DNA of 64,000 bases. It comes from CAYVBW01 sp964588685. GTDB lineage: Bacteria; Patescibacteriota; Microgenomatia; UBA1400; PJMF01. Shown one piece after another: positions 54,021 through 61,756 of this stretch (positions are counted from its first letter, which is position 1; each line of letters opens with the position of its first letter). Made by a program: the position numbers and the translations under genes. The notes under the pieces were generated by a model. It saw nothing but the letters and a program-made list of their open reading frames with translations, had not been told where the DNA came from and did not search any database. Where the stretch lies: assembly GCA_964588685.1 (NCBI GenBank), contig CAZPQG010000002.1, positions 39,621 through 103,620 on the forward strand, given 5' to 3'.

Positions 54021-55283
54021 ATGTCAAAAATAGCTGCCATTAAGGCTAGAGAGATTTTAGACAGCCAAGGACTACCTACCCTGCAGATTTTTTTGTGGAT
54101 TGAAGACGGCAGATCAGTGGCAACCACAGTCCCCAATGAATGGAGTTACGACAACCCGCAGGCAGCAGTAAGTCGGGATAATGACAACCAGGAATTTAAT
54201 GGCTTAGGAGTAAAGCAGGCAGTAACAACGATAAACGAAACTATTGCTCCTCAACTGTTAAATCTCTCTTGTATTCAGCAAGGGGCAATTGATCAAAGTT
54301 TACTGGAAATTGACGGCACCGGCAATAAATCTAAGCTGGGAGCAAATACCACTTTGGGCTTATCAATGGCAGTCTTGAAAGCCGGAGCATTAAGCACCAA
54401 TTTACCTCTGTACAGCTATATTAGTCAAAAATACCAGTTAACTGATTATTTATCGATTCCCAATTGTGTTTATTCTCTCATCAATGGCGGCGAGTTCGGC
54501 AACGGTAATCTTGATTTTTTAGAATTTGAAATAATTCCAGCCAGCCATGTTTCCTTTCATCAATCAATCACCATTGCTTCCACTTTAAAACAAAAAATTA
54601 GGGAAGTGATTGACACTAAAGGCGGCTCTGTCTGCATTGGCTCACAAGGTGGATATTTACCCAGAATGAATAGCAACAGTGATGTTTTTGAGCTGCTGCT
54701 TGAAGCAATTAAAGTTTCTAATTACACTTTTGCTCAAGATGTATTCTTTGGCTTAAACGCCAATGCCGATGATTTAATCATTGACAACGGCTATCGTCTG
54801 CGTGACAAGCCTGATAAGTATAGTGCGGATGATCTTTTAAAGTTGTATTCTCAACTGCGCGAAAAATATAAAACTATTTATTTAGAAGATCCTTTTGACA
54901 GCGGAGATGAAAAGTCATGGCAAAAAATTACCAACCAACTAGGCACCACTACCAACATTGTGGGAGATGGATTAATTAGAGGCGATAAAGATAAACTGTC
55001 TACTGCCATTAAAAAGAATACCTGTAATTCTTTTTGTATTAAAACACTAGATTTTGGGACCATTAGCGAAACTATATTTGCTATTAACTTAATAAAAGAA
55101 GCAGAGTTGTCATGTATTATTGCTGATCATTCCGGAGAAACTAACGATACTCTGACTGTAGATTTAGCAGTGGGAGTAGGCGCTGATTATGTTAAGTTCG
55201 GCCCTCCGAACAGAGGTGAAAAAATTGTTAAATACAATCGTTTAATAGAAATTAATGAAGAACTAGGGGCAGCCAATTCCTAA
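54021..55283 (+). CDS. Degenerate enolase-like protein, several active-site residues replaced
   Basis: The 420-residue protein is clearly an enolase homologue over its whole length (AREILDSQGLPT, ELDGT-like EIDGTGNKSKLGAN, SGETND, KYNRLIEINEE). Compared with E. coli enolase, the proton donor Glu209 is Gln209 and metal ligand Asp246 is Asn246. His156 is Phe159, the HRS triad reads DHS (369-371), and the SGAST loop reads NEWSY. Lys341, Glu289, Asp316 and Lys392 remain. Ordinary 2-phosphoglycerate dehydration is therefore doubtful. It is 18 bases after the PEP-synthase-like gene, so both are probably one operon. A scaffold, RNA-degradosome-like or surface role is possible but unproven. Confidence 0.85.
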   Translation: MSKIAAIKAREILDSQGLPTLQIFLWIEDGRSVATTVPNEWSYDNPQAAVSRDNDNQEFNGLGVKQAVTTINETIAPQLLNLSCIQQGAIDQSLLEIDGTGNKSKLGANTTLGLSMAVLKAGALSTNLPLYSYISQKYQLTDYLSIPNCVYSLINGGEFGNGNLDFLEFEIIPASHVSFHQSITIASTLKQKIREVIDTKGGSVCIGSQGGYLPRMNSNSDVFELLLEAIKVSNYTFAQDVFFGLNANADDLIIDNGYRLRDKPDKYSADDLLKLYSQLREKYKTIYLEDPFDSGDEKSWQKITNQLGTTTNIVGDGLIRGDKDKLSTAIKKNTCNSFCIKTLDFGTISETIFAINLIKEAELSCIIADHSGETNDTLTVDLAVGVGADYVKFGPPNRGEKIVKYNRLIEINEELGAANS

Positions 55284-55585
55284 TTACGACTTCTTTTTAA
55301 TTTTATTTTACTACCGTTTTTAGTACCGTAAAATTCTGTAGCCTTTCTATTTTTTTTATTATCTCACTCCCAAATAAAAGAAGAAACTTAATTTATTTAT
55401 TTTGATGCTTTTAGATGCATTAATATGTACTTGCCTATTCGCTATCTGTTCGGTTATTCTTAAATTAATTCGGGTTTTTATATAAAAAGTTTCACTTAAA
55501 CCCGAAACAGCACAACTATTGATTTAATCAAAAAATTAAATTATTGAATATTTATTAAAAAATTAAACTATAAAAGGAGGCTTTC
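55284..55585. other. Intergenic region before lexA with a 9-bp inverted repeat
   Basis: No gene is seen in these 302 bases. TTCGGGTTT (55469-55477) and AAACCCGAA (55498-55506) form a perfect inverted repeat separated by 20 AT-rich bases. It lies 80-120 bases before the lexA start. It could be an operator or a hairpin at the end of the enolase-like transcript; no T run follows. No classic SOS box was recognised. Confidence 0.4.
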
Positions 55586-56206
55586 ATGGTAGTGACTCTT
55601 TATAAAAGACAACGGCAAATTTTGGATTTTATTACACAGTACATCCAAAAAAATGGCTACGCTCCAACTTTAAGAGAAATAGCAGATGCAATTAATGTCT
55701 CTTCTTTAGCAACAGTGCATGAGCATCTAGAGGCTTTAAATCGAAAAAAAGTGATTAAAAAACACAGCGGTAAAGTAAGAGGTATAGAACTAGTAGATAA
55801 AACATTTTTAAGCAATGACGAAAGCGTTGATTTGCCATTATTGGGTTATATCGCTGCAGGCTCACCTATTGAACCTTACGCAAATGATGACGCCACTTTT
55901 AAAGTCTCCCCAGAACTAATTACCGGTAAAAAACGGGCCTATGTTCTACAAGTAAAGGGGCAATCGATGATTGAGGATCACATTCAAGACGGAGATTATG
56001 TAGTGGTAGAAGAAACTTCTGAGGTTGATAACGGTGAAATTGTAGTAGCATTGCTAGACAACGGCTTAGCCACTTTAAAAAAATATTATAAAGAAATGAC
56101 GCGAGTAAGATTAGAACCAGCTAATGCCAATATGAGTCCAATTTACGCCACTAATGTCCAGATACAGGGTAGGGTAGTTGGTCTCATCAGAAAATTCAGA
56201 AACTAA
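55586..56206 (+). CDS. lexA: SOS repressor LexA
   Basis: Represses DNA-damage genes and cleaves itself when RecA is activated. The 206-residue protein has the winged helix (APTLREIADAINVSSLATVHEHLEAL, residues 26-51). The cleavage site Ala91-Gly92 is in YIAAGSPIEP, and the Ser-Lys pair is Ser127 (KGQSMIEDHI) and Lys165 (NGLATLKKYY). All catalytic parts are intact. It has one of the few strong Shine-Dalgarno sequences in the window (AAAGGAGG before the ATG). The regulon cannot be predicted, because the operator is not obvious. Confidence 0.96.
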   Translation: MVVTLYKRQRQILDFITQYIQKNGYAPTLREIADAINVSSLATVHEHLEALNRKKVIKKHSGKVRGIELVDKTFLSNDESVDLPLLGYIAAGSPIEPYANDDATFKVSPELITGKKRAYVLQVKGQSMIEDHIQDGDYVVVEETSEVDNGEIVVALLDNGLATLKKYYKEMTRVRLEPANANMSPIYATNVQIQGRVVGLIRKFRN

Positions 56207-56339
56207 AGCTTTATATTAGCCCTAACTGGAGCGATAGCTGGAATCATGCCGCCGATAAATTTATTTGGATTTTAAATAATCATTTTTTTTGCTTTTGCTA
56301 CTTACCAATATGCACTTTATTGTATTAAAATAATAACCC

Positions 56340-58046
56340 GTGAGAATACACGGACCTAAAAAATCTTCCACTCAATCTTCTAACACTAAGTATATTTTTA
56401 TATCAGGCGGAGTTCTGTCCGGCTTAGGCAAAGGCATTACTGCTGCTTCACTGGGCGTGCTGCTTAAAAAACAAGGCTACAGCGTCACTAATATTAAGTG
56501 TGAAAATTACCTCAACCTCGATTCAGGCAATATTAACCCCATTGAACACGGCGATGTTTTTTTGTGTGAAGACGGCTTAGAAGCCGATCTGGATTTAGGC
56601 TCTTACGAACGATTTCTAAATCAAGAAGTAGGCTATCGTAACTTTACAACTATGGGCCAAATTTATTCTACTGTTATTGAAAAGGCTAAAAATTTAAAAT
56701 TTAACGGCTCAACAGTTGACACTATTCCCTATGTTCCGCTGGAAGTTGTTAACCGCATTAAAAAAGCCGCTGAAGGATTTAATATTGTTTTAATTGAACT
56801 CGGAGGAACAGCCGGCGAATATCAAAATGTAATTTATTATGAAGCCAACAGGATTATGAAGCTGGAAAATCCAAAAGATGTAGCTCATATTCATGTCACC
56901 TACTTTCCAGCTCCGGCGCATCTAAATGAACTAAAGTCAAAACCTACGCAGCTGTCAGTAAGTAAATTAAATTCAATGGGTATTCAACCCGACTTTATTG
57001 TTGGTAGAGCCAAAGAAGTAATTGACGATAAACGAAAAGAAAAAGTAGCATATTACTGCAATATGAGTAAAGAGGATGTTATCTCAAACCCAGATGTAGA
57101 AAGTATTTATCAAATTCCTCTTATTTTTCATGAACAAAATTTTGATCGAAAAATTTTATCAAAACTAAATTTATCCAGCAAAAAAACAAAGCTTAAAGAA
57201 TGGAGTCAAATGGTTGATAACATTTTTGCTGAAAAAGAAGAAACCGTCAATATTGCTATTATTGCCAAATACATTTCTACAGGAAACTATGAACTAAAAG
57301 ACTCTTACACCAGCTTGATTGAAGCTTTAGATCATGCCAGTTGGAAAAATAAGCAAGAGATAAATTTAATTTTTATTAAAGCCGAAGATTTGGAAAGACG
57401 TAAAAAATTGGCCTTAAAAAAATTGCAAAATACAGATGGGGTAATTGTGCCTATTGGCTGGGGCGAAAGAGGAGTGAAAGGTAAAATCAAAGCTATTAAA
57501 TATGCTCGAGAAAACAAAATCCCTTATCTGGGCCTGTGCTACGGTATGCAGTTGGCCGCAGTTGAATTTGCCCGTAATGTAGTTGAATTAAAAGATGCTC
57601 ATACCAGTGAAGTTAAGCCGGACTGTAAAAACCCTGTCATTCATAAAATTCCTTTCAAAGAAAAATACCAACGTATTAAAGGTGAAGGCGCCAGCATGCG
57701 CTTAGGAGCCTATGACTGTCAGCTTAAACCAAAAACTTTAACTTATTCCATTTATAAAAAACACCATAGCTTTAAAGACAAAAAAGAAAATTTGATTAGT
57801 GAACGCCACAGGCATCGTTTTGAATTTAATAATGAATACCGAGATATATTGCAAGAACACGGCTTAATTATTTCCGGCACCAGCCCGGATGACTTTTTTG
57901 TGGAAATGATTGAGCTGCCTAAAAAAATGCATCCCTTTTTTCTTGCTACTCAAGCTCACCCGGAATACAAATCAGGACCGCTTAATCCTCATCCCATTTT
58001 TATTGAATATTTAAAAGCAGCTGCCAAATACAACAGTAATAAATAA
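56340..58046 (+). CDS. pyrG: CTP synthase, divergent synthase domain
   Basis: Makes CTP from UTP, ATP and glutamine. The 568-residue protein starts at a GTG and has both halves. The synthase half has the P-loop GGVLSGLGKGITAASLG, ENYLNLDSGNINPIEHG and IELGGTAGEYQN. The glutaminase half has catalytic Cys in GLCYGMQLA and the His/Glu of ATQAHPEYKSGP, plus ERHRHRFEFNN. Odd points: the usual DPYxNxD reads ENYLNLD, and the DIE triplet that contacts UTP/CTP is EYQ. The usual Mg ligand Glu before GGT is kept. It is probably a working but diverged enzyme; altered feedback inhibition is possible. Confidence 0.92.
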   Translation: MRIHGPKKSSTQSSNTKYIFISGGVLSGLGKGITAASLGVLLKKQGYSVTNIKCENYLNLDSGNINPIEHGDVFLCEDGLEADLDLGSYERFLNQEVGYRNFTTMGQIYSTVIEKAKNLKFNGSTVDTIPYVPLEVVNRIKKAAEGFNIVLIELGGTAGEYQNVIYYEANRIMKLENPKDVAHIHVTYFPAPAHLNELKSKPTQLSVSKLNSMGIQPDFIVGRAKEVIDDKRKEKVAYYCNMSKEDVISNPDVESIYQIPLIFHEQNFDRKILSKLNLSSKKTKLKEWSQMVDNIFAEKEETVNIAIIAKYISTGNYELKDSYTSLIEALDHASWKNKQEINLIFIKAEDLERRKKLALKKLQNTDGVIVPIGWGERGVKGKIKAIKYARENKIPYLGLCYGMQLAAVEFARNVVELKDAHTSEVKPDCKNPVIHKIPFKEKYQRIKGEGASMRLGAYDCQLKPKTLTYSIYKKHHSFKDKKENLISERHRHRFEFNNEYRDILQEHGLIISGTSPDDFFVEMIELPKKMHPFFLATQAHPEYKSGPLNPHPIFIEYLKAAAKYNSNK

Positions 58047-58149
58047 ACAGCTCGTTTGCTTTTTGCGTGCTTTACCTTAGCCCTGCTTGCTTTCTGGCTT
58101 GTTTTTGAATAAAATATCAGTTCCTGATAATTAGCAGACTCGAGAAACT

Positions 58150-58539
58150 ATGTCATTAAAAATAAAACATCAAGATACTATCGCCAGAATTGGAGATACC
58201 ATTCGGGTACATCAAGAAGTGACTGAAGGTGATACTACCAGAATTCAAGTTTTTGAAGGAATTTTAATTGCTGTTAAAAATAGAGATCGAAATAAAACTT
58301 TTACCGTTAGAAAAATCGGGGCCAATAACATTGGCGTTGAAAAAATTTTCCCTTTGTTTTTACCTTCTATCAAAAAAATTGAAGTAGTGAGAAAAGGCAA
58401 AGTTAAACGCAGCAAACTTTACTACTTAAGACAAAAAAAAGGAAAGGCAGCTTCAAAAATCACAGAAAAAAAAGACTATGAGCAAAAGGCCTCAACTGCA
58501 GGCTCGGCGGCAAACTCAGCAGCCAGCTCAGCGGCTTAA
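58150..58539 (+). CDS. rplS: 50S ribosomal protein L19
   Basis: Large-subunit protein at the interface with the 30S subunit. The 129-residue product has GDTIRVHQEVTEGDTTRIQVFEGILIAVKNR and the KKIEVVRKGKVKRSKLYYLRQKKGKAA signature. The core ends near residue 105. The last 20 or so residues are an Ala/Ser-rich tail (STAGSAANSAASSAA) not found in most L19. That tail is encoded where the next gene's frame begins, so it may partly be a by-product of overlap. Confidence 0.96.
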   Translation: MSLKIKHQDTIARIGDTIRVHQEVTEGDTTRIQVFEGILIAVKNRDRNKTFTVRKIGANNIGVEKIFPLFLPSIKKIEVVRKGKVKRSKLYYLRQKKGKAASKITEKKDYEQKASTAGSAANSAASSAA

Positions 58540-58897
58540 TCAACAAGCAAACAACCTTGAAATGGGCAGCCTTGGTGAAAAACAAGCTATTCAGTTTTTA
58601 CAAAAGAACAACTATCAAATTTTAAGCCGCAACTTTAAATTCAAAAAATTAGAAATTGATATAATTGCCTTAGATAAAAAAGCTGATGTCATCGCCTTTG
58701 TTGAAGTTAAAAAACGCAGCAGCGCTTATTTTGGATCGCCGGCAGCCGCAGTAAACTTTAAAAAGCTGCAGCATTTAAAAACAGCCGGTCAAGTTTTTCT
58801 TCAGCAGCACAAAATAGATAAAAACTTTAGATTTGATATTATTAGCATATTACCGAATCAAGTCGAACATTTTAAAAACATATCAATTAATTTTTAA
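58478..58897 (+). CDS. YraN/UPF0102 family nuclease-like protein
   Basis: Small protein of the YraN family, which has a restriction-endonuclease-like (Holliday-resolvase-type) fold; function is uncertain. From the first ATG it has 139 residues. The family core starts at residue 29 with MGSLGEKQAIQFLQKNNYQIL, then the metal-binding style EIDIIALDKKADVIAFVEVKKR (E..D..EVK). Starting at 58562 would give 111 residues and no overlap with rplS. The upstream start overlaps rplS by 62 bases and adds a Gln/Arg-rich extension. I cannot decide between them from ribosome-binding signals. Confidence 0.82.
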   Translation: MSKRPQLQARRQTQQPAQRLNQQANNLEMGSLGEKQAIQFLQKNNYQILSRNFKFKKLEIDIIALDKKADVIAFVEVKKRSSAYFGSPAAAVNFKKLQHLKTAGQVFLQQHKIDKNFRFDIISILPNQVEHFKNISINF

Positions 58898-58956
58898 TTA
58901 ACTCTAAAAAGGCAAATAAAATAAGTTAACTAAATTTATTTGCTGGGGCTTACCAA

Positions 58957-58981
58957 GGCCCCATTGTTTAGTGGACTAGGA
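58957..58981 (+). pseudogene. Partial copy of the tRNA-Glu 5' half
   Basis: GGCCCCATTGTTTAGTGGAC and the following bases match the first 25 bases of the real tRNA-Glu 59 bases downstream, with two T-for-C changes. The D arm is present, but anticodon and T arms are not. The preceding TGGGGCTT (58944-58951) can pair with AGGCCCCA (58956-58963). It cannot encode a tRNA; it is a remnant of duplication. Confidence 0.75.
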
Positions 58982-59015
58982 AAACAGATTTTATCTTTAA
59001 CAATTTTTAATACTA

Positions 59016-59088
59016 GGCCCCATCGTCTAGTGGACTAGGACACCAGGTTTTCATCCTGGCAACCGGGGTTCGATTCCCCGTGGGGTCA
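59016..59088 (+). tRNA. tRNA-Glu (anticodon TTC)
   Basis: Plus-strand cloverleaf: acceptor GGCCCCA/TGGGGTC, anticodon stem CCAGG/CCTGG around TTTTCAT (anticodon TTC), T stem CGGGG/CCCCG around TTCGATT, discriminator A. No encoded CCA. An intrinsic terminator follows eight bases later. Confidence 0.96.
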
Positions 59089-59095
59089 CAAATAT

Positions 59096-59123
59096 AAAAA
59101 TCCAGCTCTAAGCTGGATTTTTT
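59096..59123 (+). terminator. Intrinsic terminator after tRNA-Glu
   Basis: TCCAGCT (59101-59107), loop CTA, AGCTGGA (59111-59117), then six T. A run of A upstream makes it usable from either side. Confidence 0.9.
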
Positions 59124-59147
59124 ATATTTACGGCCTCTTGATTTGTG

Positions 59148-59240
59148 ATGAGAAACCAGTTCTGCCGCCAAATATGAGCGTAGCGAGTACCTGGGTAATA
59201 CTTGGAGCGAGTCTAAAAGACGAGCGGAAAGTGGATTCCC
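59148..59240 (-). repeat. Structured interspersed repeat, copy 2
   Basis: Reverse-strand copy of the repeat at 40540-40642. Read on the minus strand: GGGAATC left end (59240-59234), CGCTC, hairpin 1 GTCT-TTT-AGAC (59221-59211), TCGCTCC, hairpin 2 AGTA-N9-TACT (59202-59186), and TTCTCAT right end (59154-59148). The hairpin 2 C-G pair of copy 1 is T-A here, and hairpin 1 is rewritten but still paired. It lies 60 bases after tRNA-Glu. The rest of the 358-base gap before the next gene shows nothing else clear. Confidence 0.65.
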
Positions 59241-59445
59241 AATTGCAACTAAGTAAAGTTGCACTGATTATATTTTGAAACAATTTTTCTCAACAAAAAT
59301 ACCAGAATAGTTATACCAAACTGATAGGAAGCAGATTAATATGAAAATATATTCCAAACCCCGTTGTACAGTTTAGTCCCCTGGATTATGTTATCATTTC
59401 TATACTACTAAACTAATTAGGCTTATTGTTGATACCACCAATTAC

Positions 59446-60363
59446 ATGAAAAATAACAAAACTCTGCTCCTACTTGTTTCAATCATTTTTATTAGTCTAA
59501 CCACGTATATATTTAATTTCATTAGCAACAACAGCGGCAAAAATACTACTTTTCTAAATTCAAGTAAAAACTCACAATCCTCTCAAACAACTTCATCGGA
59601 AATTGAGTCCAATCGAGCTCCTAAACCCAAGAATACAACCCTTAGCCCATCTCCTTCTCCTCAATTTCAGACCTACAACCTCCCAGATATTCTCGAACAA
59701 GGAACGTATGAAATTTATCTTGTTGGTGATTCAATGACCAAAGCACTCGGCCCCTTTCCCTACCAGCTGAGCAAAATAATGAATAACTTCTATCCAGAAA
59801 AAAATTTTGTCATTGAAAACTACAGCCGAGGTCAGACCAGTATACAAAAACTCCCAGAATTGCTTAGAAGCACTACTCTCAGCAATGGAGATGACGCCGA
59901 CCCGCTCATAGATAGAAATATTAGTATTCTCATTATTGAATCCATGGCATACAATCCCATCATTGCCGATACTAGGGAAATAGCCCTCCAACAGCAAGAA
60001 GAAGTATTAGACCAGGTTATGCTCACTCTTACAAAACAGCATCCGGAAGCCGCCATTCTCTTTTTAGCTACTATTGCTCCAAGTGAACAGTACTATGCTC
60101 AAGGTGTCCAGAACATTTCAGCCAGTGAGAGCAAACAAAGGGCTCAACAACGCAAGAGCTTCATAGAAAATTTTATCTCCTATGCTAACGAACATTCAAT
60201 ACCTTTAATCGATGTCTACCATAAAAGTTTACAATCAGATGGATCTGCCAATTTGTCTTATATTCGAAACGATGATTATATTCATCCTTCCCAAAAAGGT
60301 GTAGAATTTATCCAAAAAGAAATTGCTGATTTTCTTATTGAACAAAACTATTTACCCAAATAA
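59446..60363 (+). CDS. Membrane-anchored SGNH/GDSL hydrolase-like protein
   Basis: Predicted extracytoplasmic esterase or deacetylase. The 305-residue protein has an N-terminal signal-anchor (about 5-24), then a Ser/Thr/Asn/Pro-rich linker to about residue 75. The SGNH fold follows: block I LVGDSMTKALGPFPYQL with the nucleophile Ser, Gly/Asn-type oxyanion positions around NYSRGQTSIQ, and the terminal Asp-x-x-His in NDDYIHPSQKG. The His and Asp are in the expected places. It might modify surface glycan or peptidoglycan; no partner is adjacent. Confidence 0.82.
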   Translation: MKNNKTLLLLVSIIFISLTTYIFNFISNNSGKNTTFLNSSKNSQSSQTTSSEIESNRAPKPKNTTLSPSPSPQFQTYNLPDILEQGTYEIYLVGDSMTKALGPFPYQLSKIMNNFYPEKNFVIENYSRGQTSIQKLPELLRSTTLSNGDDADPLIDRNISILIIESMAYNPIIADTREIALQQQEEVLDQVMLTLTKQHPEAAILFLATIAPSEQYYAQGVQNISASESKQRAQQRKSFIENFISYANEHSIPLIDVYHKSLQSDGSANLSYIRNDDYIHPSQKGVEFIQKEIADFLIEQNYLPK

Positions 60364-60385
60364 TTTCTCCACCAACCTTACTGCC

Positions 60386-60410
60386 AACTGCCGTTATTAA
60401 AACAGCAGTT
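60386..60410 (+). other. Hairpin after the SGNH gene
   Basis: AACTGC (60386-60391) pairs with GCAGTT (60405-60410), extended by GTT/AAC after one mismatch, around ATTAA. It is 23 bases after the stop. There is no T run, so terminator function is uncertain. Confidence 0.35.
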
Positions 60411-60499
60411 TATAACCAACTATCCAACTCTTTATCAATCAACAAAAATTAATTACAATAAAATTATTAATTGCTTACTAACCACTGAAAGGGAAAAAT

Positions 60500-60985
60500 A
60501 TGGGAAAAACAGGCATAAAAATCGTTAAAATGGATGTTAAAGAACTCTTGGAAGAATTAAATAAAGCTCTCGCTGATGAATGGCTGGCATATTATCAATA
60601 CTGGATTGGAGCGAAAGTAGCTGTAGGTATGATGAGACCGATGGTGGTGGGGGAGTTGGTAGAACATGCCAATGAAGAGCTGCAACATGCAGATATGCTG
60701 GTTGAAAGAATTATTACTTTAGGCGGTGACCCAATTGTCGAGCCTAAAGAGTGGTACGAGCAAACTACCTGTGGCTATGAAACACCTTCAAATCCAAAAA
60801 CAAAAGCTTTGGTTAAACAAAACATTAAGGGTGAAAAGTGCGCAATTCAGGTCTATCAAAAACTGTTGAAGATGATTCAAGGTAAAGATTCCATTACCGA
60901 GGATATGATTCGTGAAATTTTAGCTGATGAAGTTGAACATGAAGAAGATCTAGAGGCTATTCTTGAAGACATGGAAACTCGCTAA
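60500..60985 (+). CDS. Ferritin-like (bacterioferritin/Dps-type) protein
   Basis: Four-helix di-iron protein, likely for iron storage or peroxide protection. The 161-residue product shows two carboxylate pairs in ferritin spacing: LADEWLAYYQYWIG and EHANEELQHADMLVERI in the first half, KGEKCAIQVYQKLL and ILADEVEHEEDLEAIL in the second. The ExxH pairs are EELQHAD and DEVEHEED. It is shorter than classic ferritin and resembles small bacterioferritin/DPS-like proteins. A GAAAGGG ribosome-binding site precedes the ATG. It is a single-gene unit with a strong terminator. Confidence 0.87.
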   Translation: MGKTGIKIVKMDVKELLEELNKALADEWLAYYQYWIGAKVAVGMMRPMVVGELVEHANEELQHADMLVERIITLGGDPIVEPKEWYEQTTCGYETPSNPKTKALVKQNIKGEKCAIQVYQKLLKMIQGKDSITEDMIREILADEVEHEEDLEAILEDMETR

Positions 60986-61006
60986 ATCTTATACAGATTA
61001 ATCAAT

Positions 61007-61032
61007 AAAAAGGCGGCTTGTGCCGCCTTTTT
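61007..61032 (+). terminator. Intrinsic terminator after the ferritin-like gene
   Basis: AAAAAGGCGGC, loop TTGT, GCCGCC, then five T (61028-61032). The GC-rich stem makes this a strong terminator; the A and T runs also make it usable in both directions. Confidence 0.9.
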
Positions 61033-61146
61033 GTGTTTTAACTGCCGATTTTGTATACAAAACTATTTTGGCAGAACCATAAAATTTTTTACCTGGACAT
61101 CTTGCTGAAAAGCATTTAATATAAAACTCTAATTAATATTAATTTC

Positions 61147-61668
61147 ATGACAAAGCAGCAAGTAATTCTAGTTGATCGCAATAATAAAAAAATTGGGCTG
61201 GAAGAAAAAATAAAAGCTCATCAAAAAGGACTCTTGCATCGTGCTTTTTCCATTTTTATCTTCAACTCTAATAGGGAACTGCTTCTTCAGCAGCGAGCTA
61301 AAACAAAATATCACTCCGGAAAACTATGGTCTAATACTGTCTGCAGCCACCCTCAACCCAACGAAGCTTACAAGCAAGCTGCTCAGAGAAGATTAAAAGA
61401 AGAAATGGGCTTTAGCTGTAAACTTAAAAAGCTTTTTTGTTTTACTTACCAAGTTTCTTTTGATAATGGTTTGCATGAAAATGAATACGACTGCATTTTC
61501 ATCGGTCAATTCAACGGTGCGGTAAAACCAAATAAAGAGGAGGTGATGGCATACCAATGGATTTCAATCGAAAATTTAAAACAAGATATACTTTCTCAAC
61601 CTCATAAATATACAGCCTGGCTGAAGATAGCCTTACCCAAATTAAAGCTGCGCAAATTAATGAGTTAA
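61147..61668 (+). CDS. idi: Isopentenyl-diphosphate delta-isomerase, type 1
   Basis: Interconverts isopentenyl and dimethylallyl diphosphate for isoprenoid synthesis, including undecaprenyl carrier. The 173-residue Nudix-fold enzyme has the active-site Cys in SNTVCSHPQ (near residue 63) and a Nudix-like box AAQRRLKEEMGF. The catalytic Glu is in HENEYDCIFIG (near 113), and W in YQWISIENL is conserved. These are the type 1 Idi signatures. No other isoprenoid genes are adjacent, so it may use imported or scavenged precursors. Confidence 0.95.
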   Translation: MTKQQVILVDRNNKKIGLEEKIKAHQKGLLHRAFSIFIFNSNRELLLQQRAKTKYHSGKLWSNTVCSHPQPNEAYKQAAQRRLKEEMGFSCKLKKLFCFTYQVSFDNGLHENEYDCIFIGQFNGAVKPNKEEVMAYQWISIENLKQDILSQPHKYTAWLKIALPKLKLRKLMS

Positions 61669-61756
61669 TTCAACCATTAGCTCATTTTTTATATATATTT
61701 TGCCGTGTTCAATCCTTGACTGATAAACATTAAGAAAAACTTACTACTTAAAACTA

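Noticed and set aside
59013..59264. 83-codon minus-strand reading frame across tRNA-Glu and repeat copy 2
   Set aside because: Its C-terminus is simply the antisense of tRNA-Glu, and the rest falls on a structured repeat. No support for a protein.
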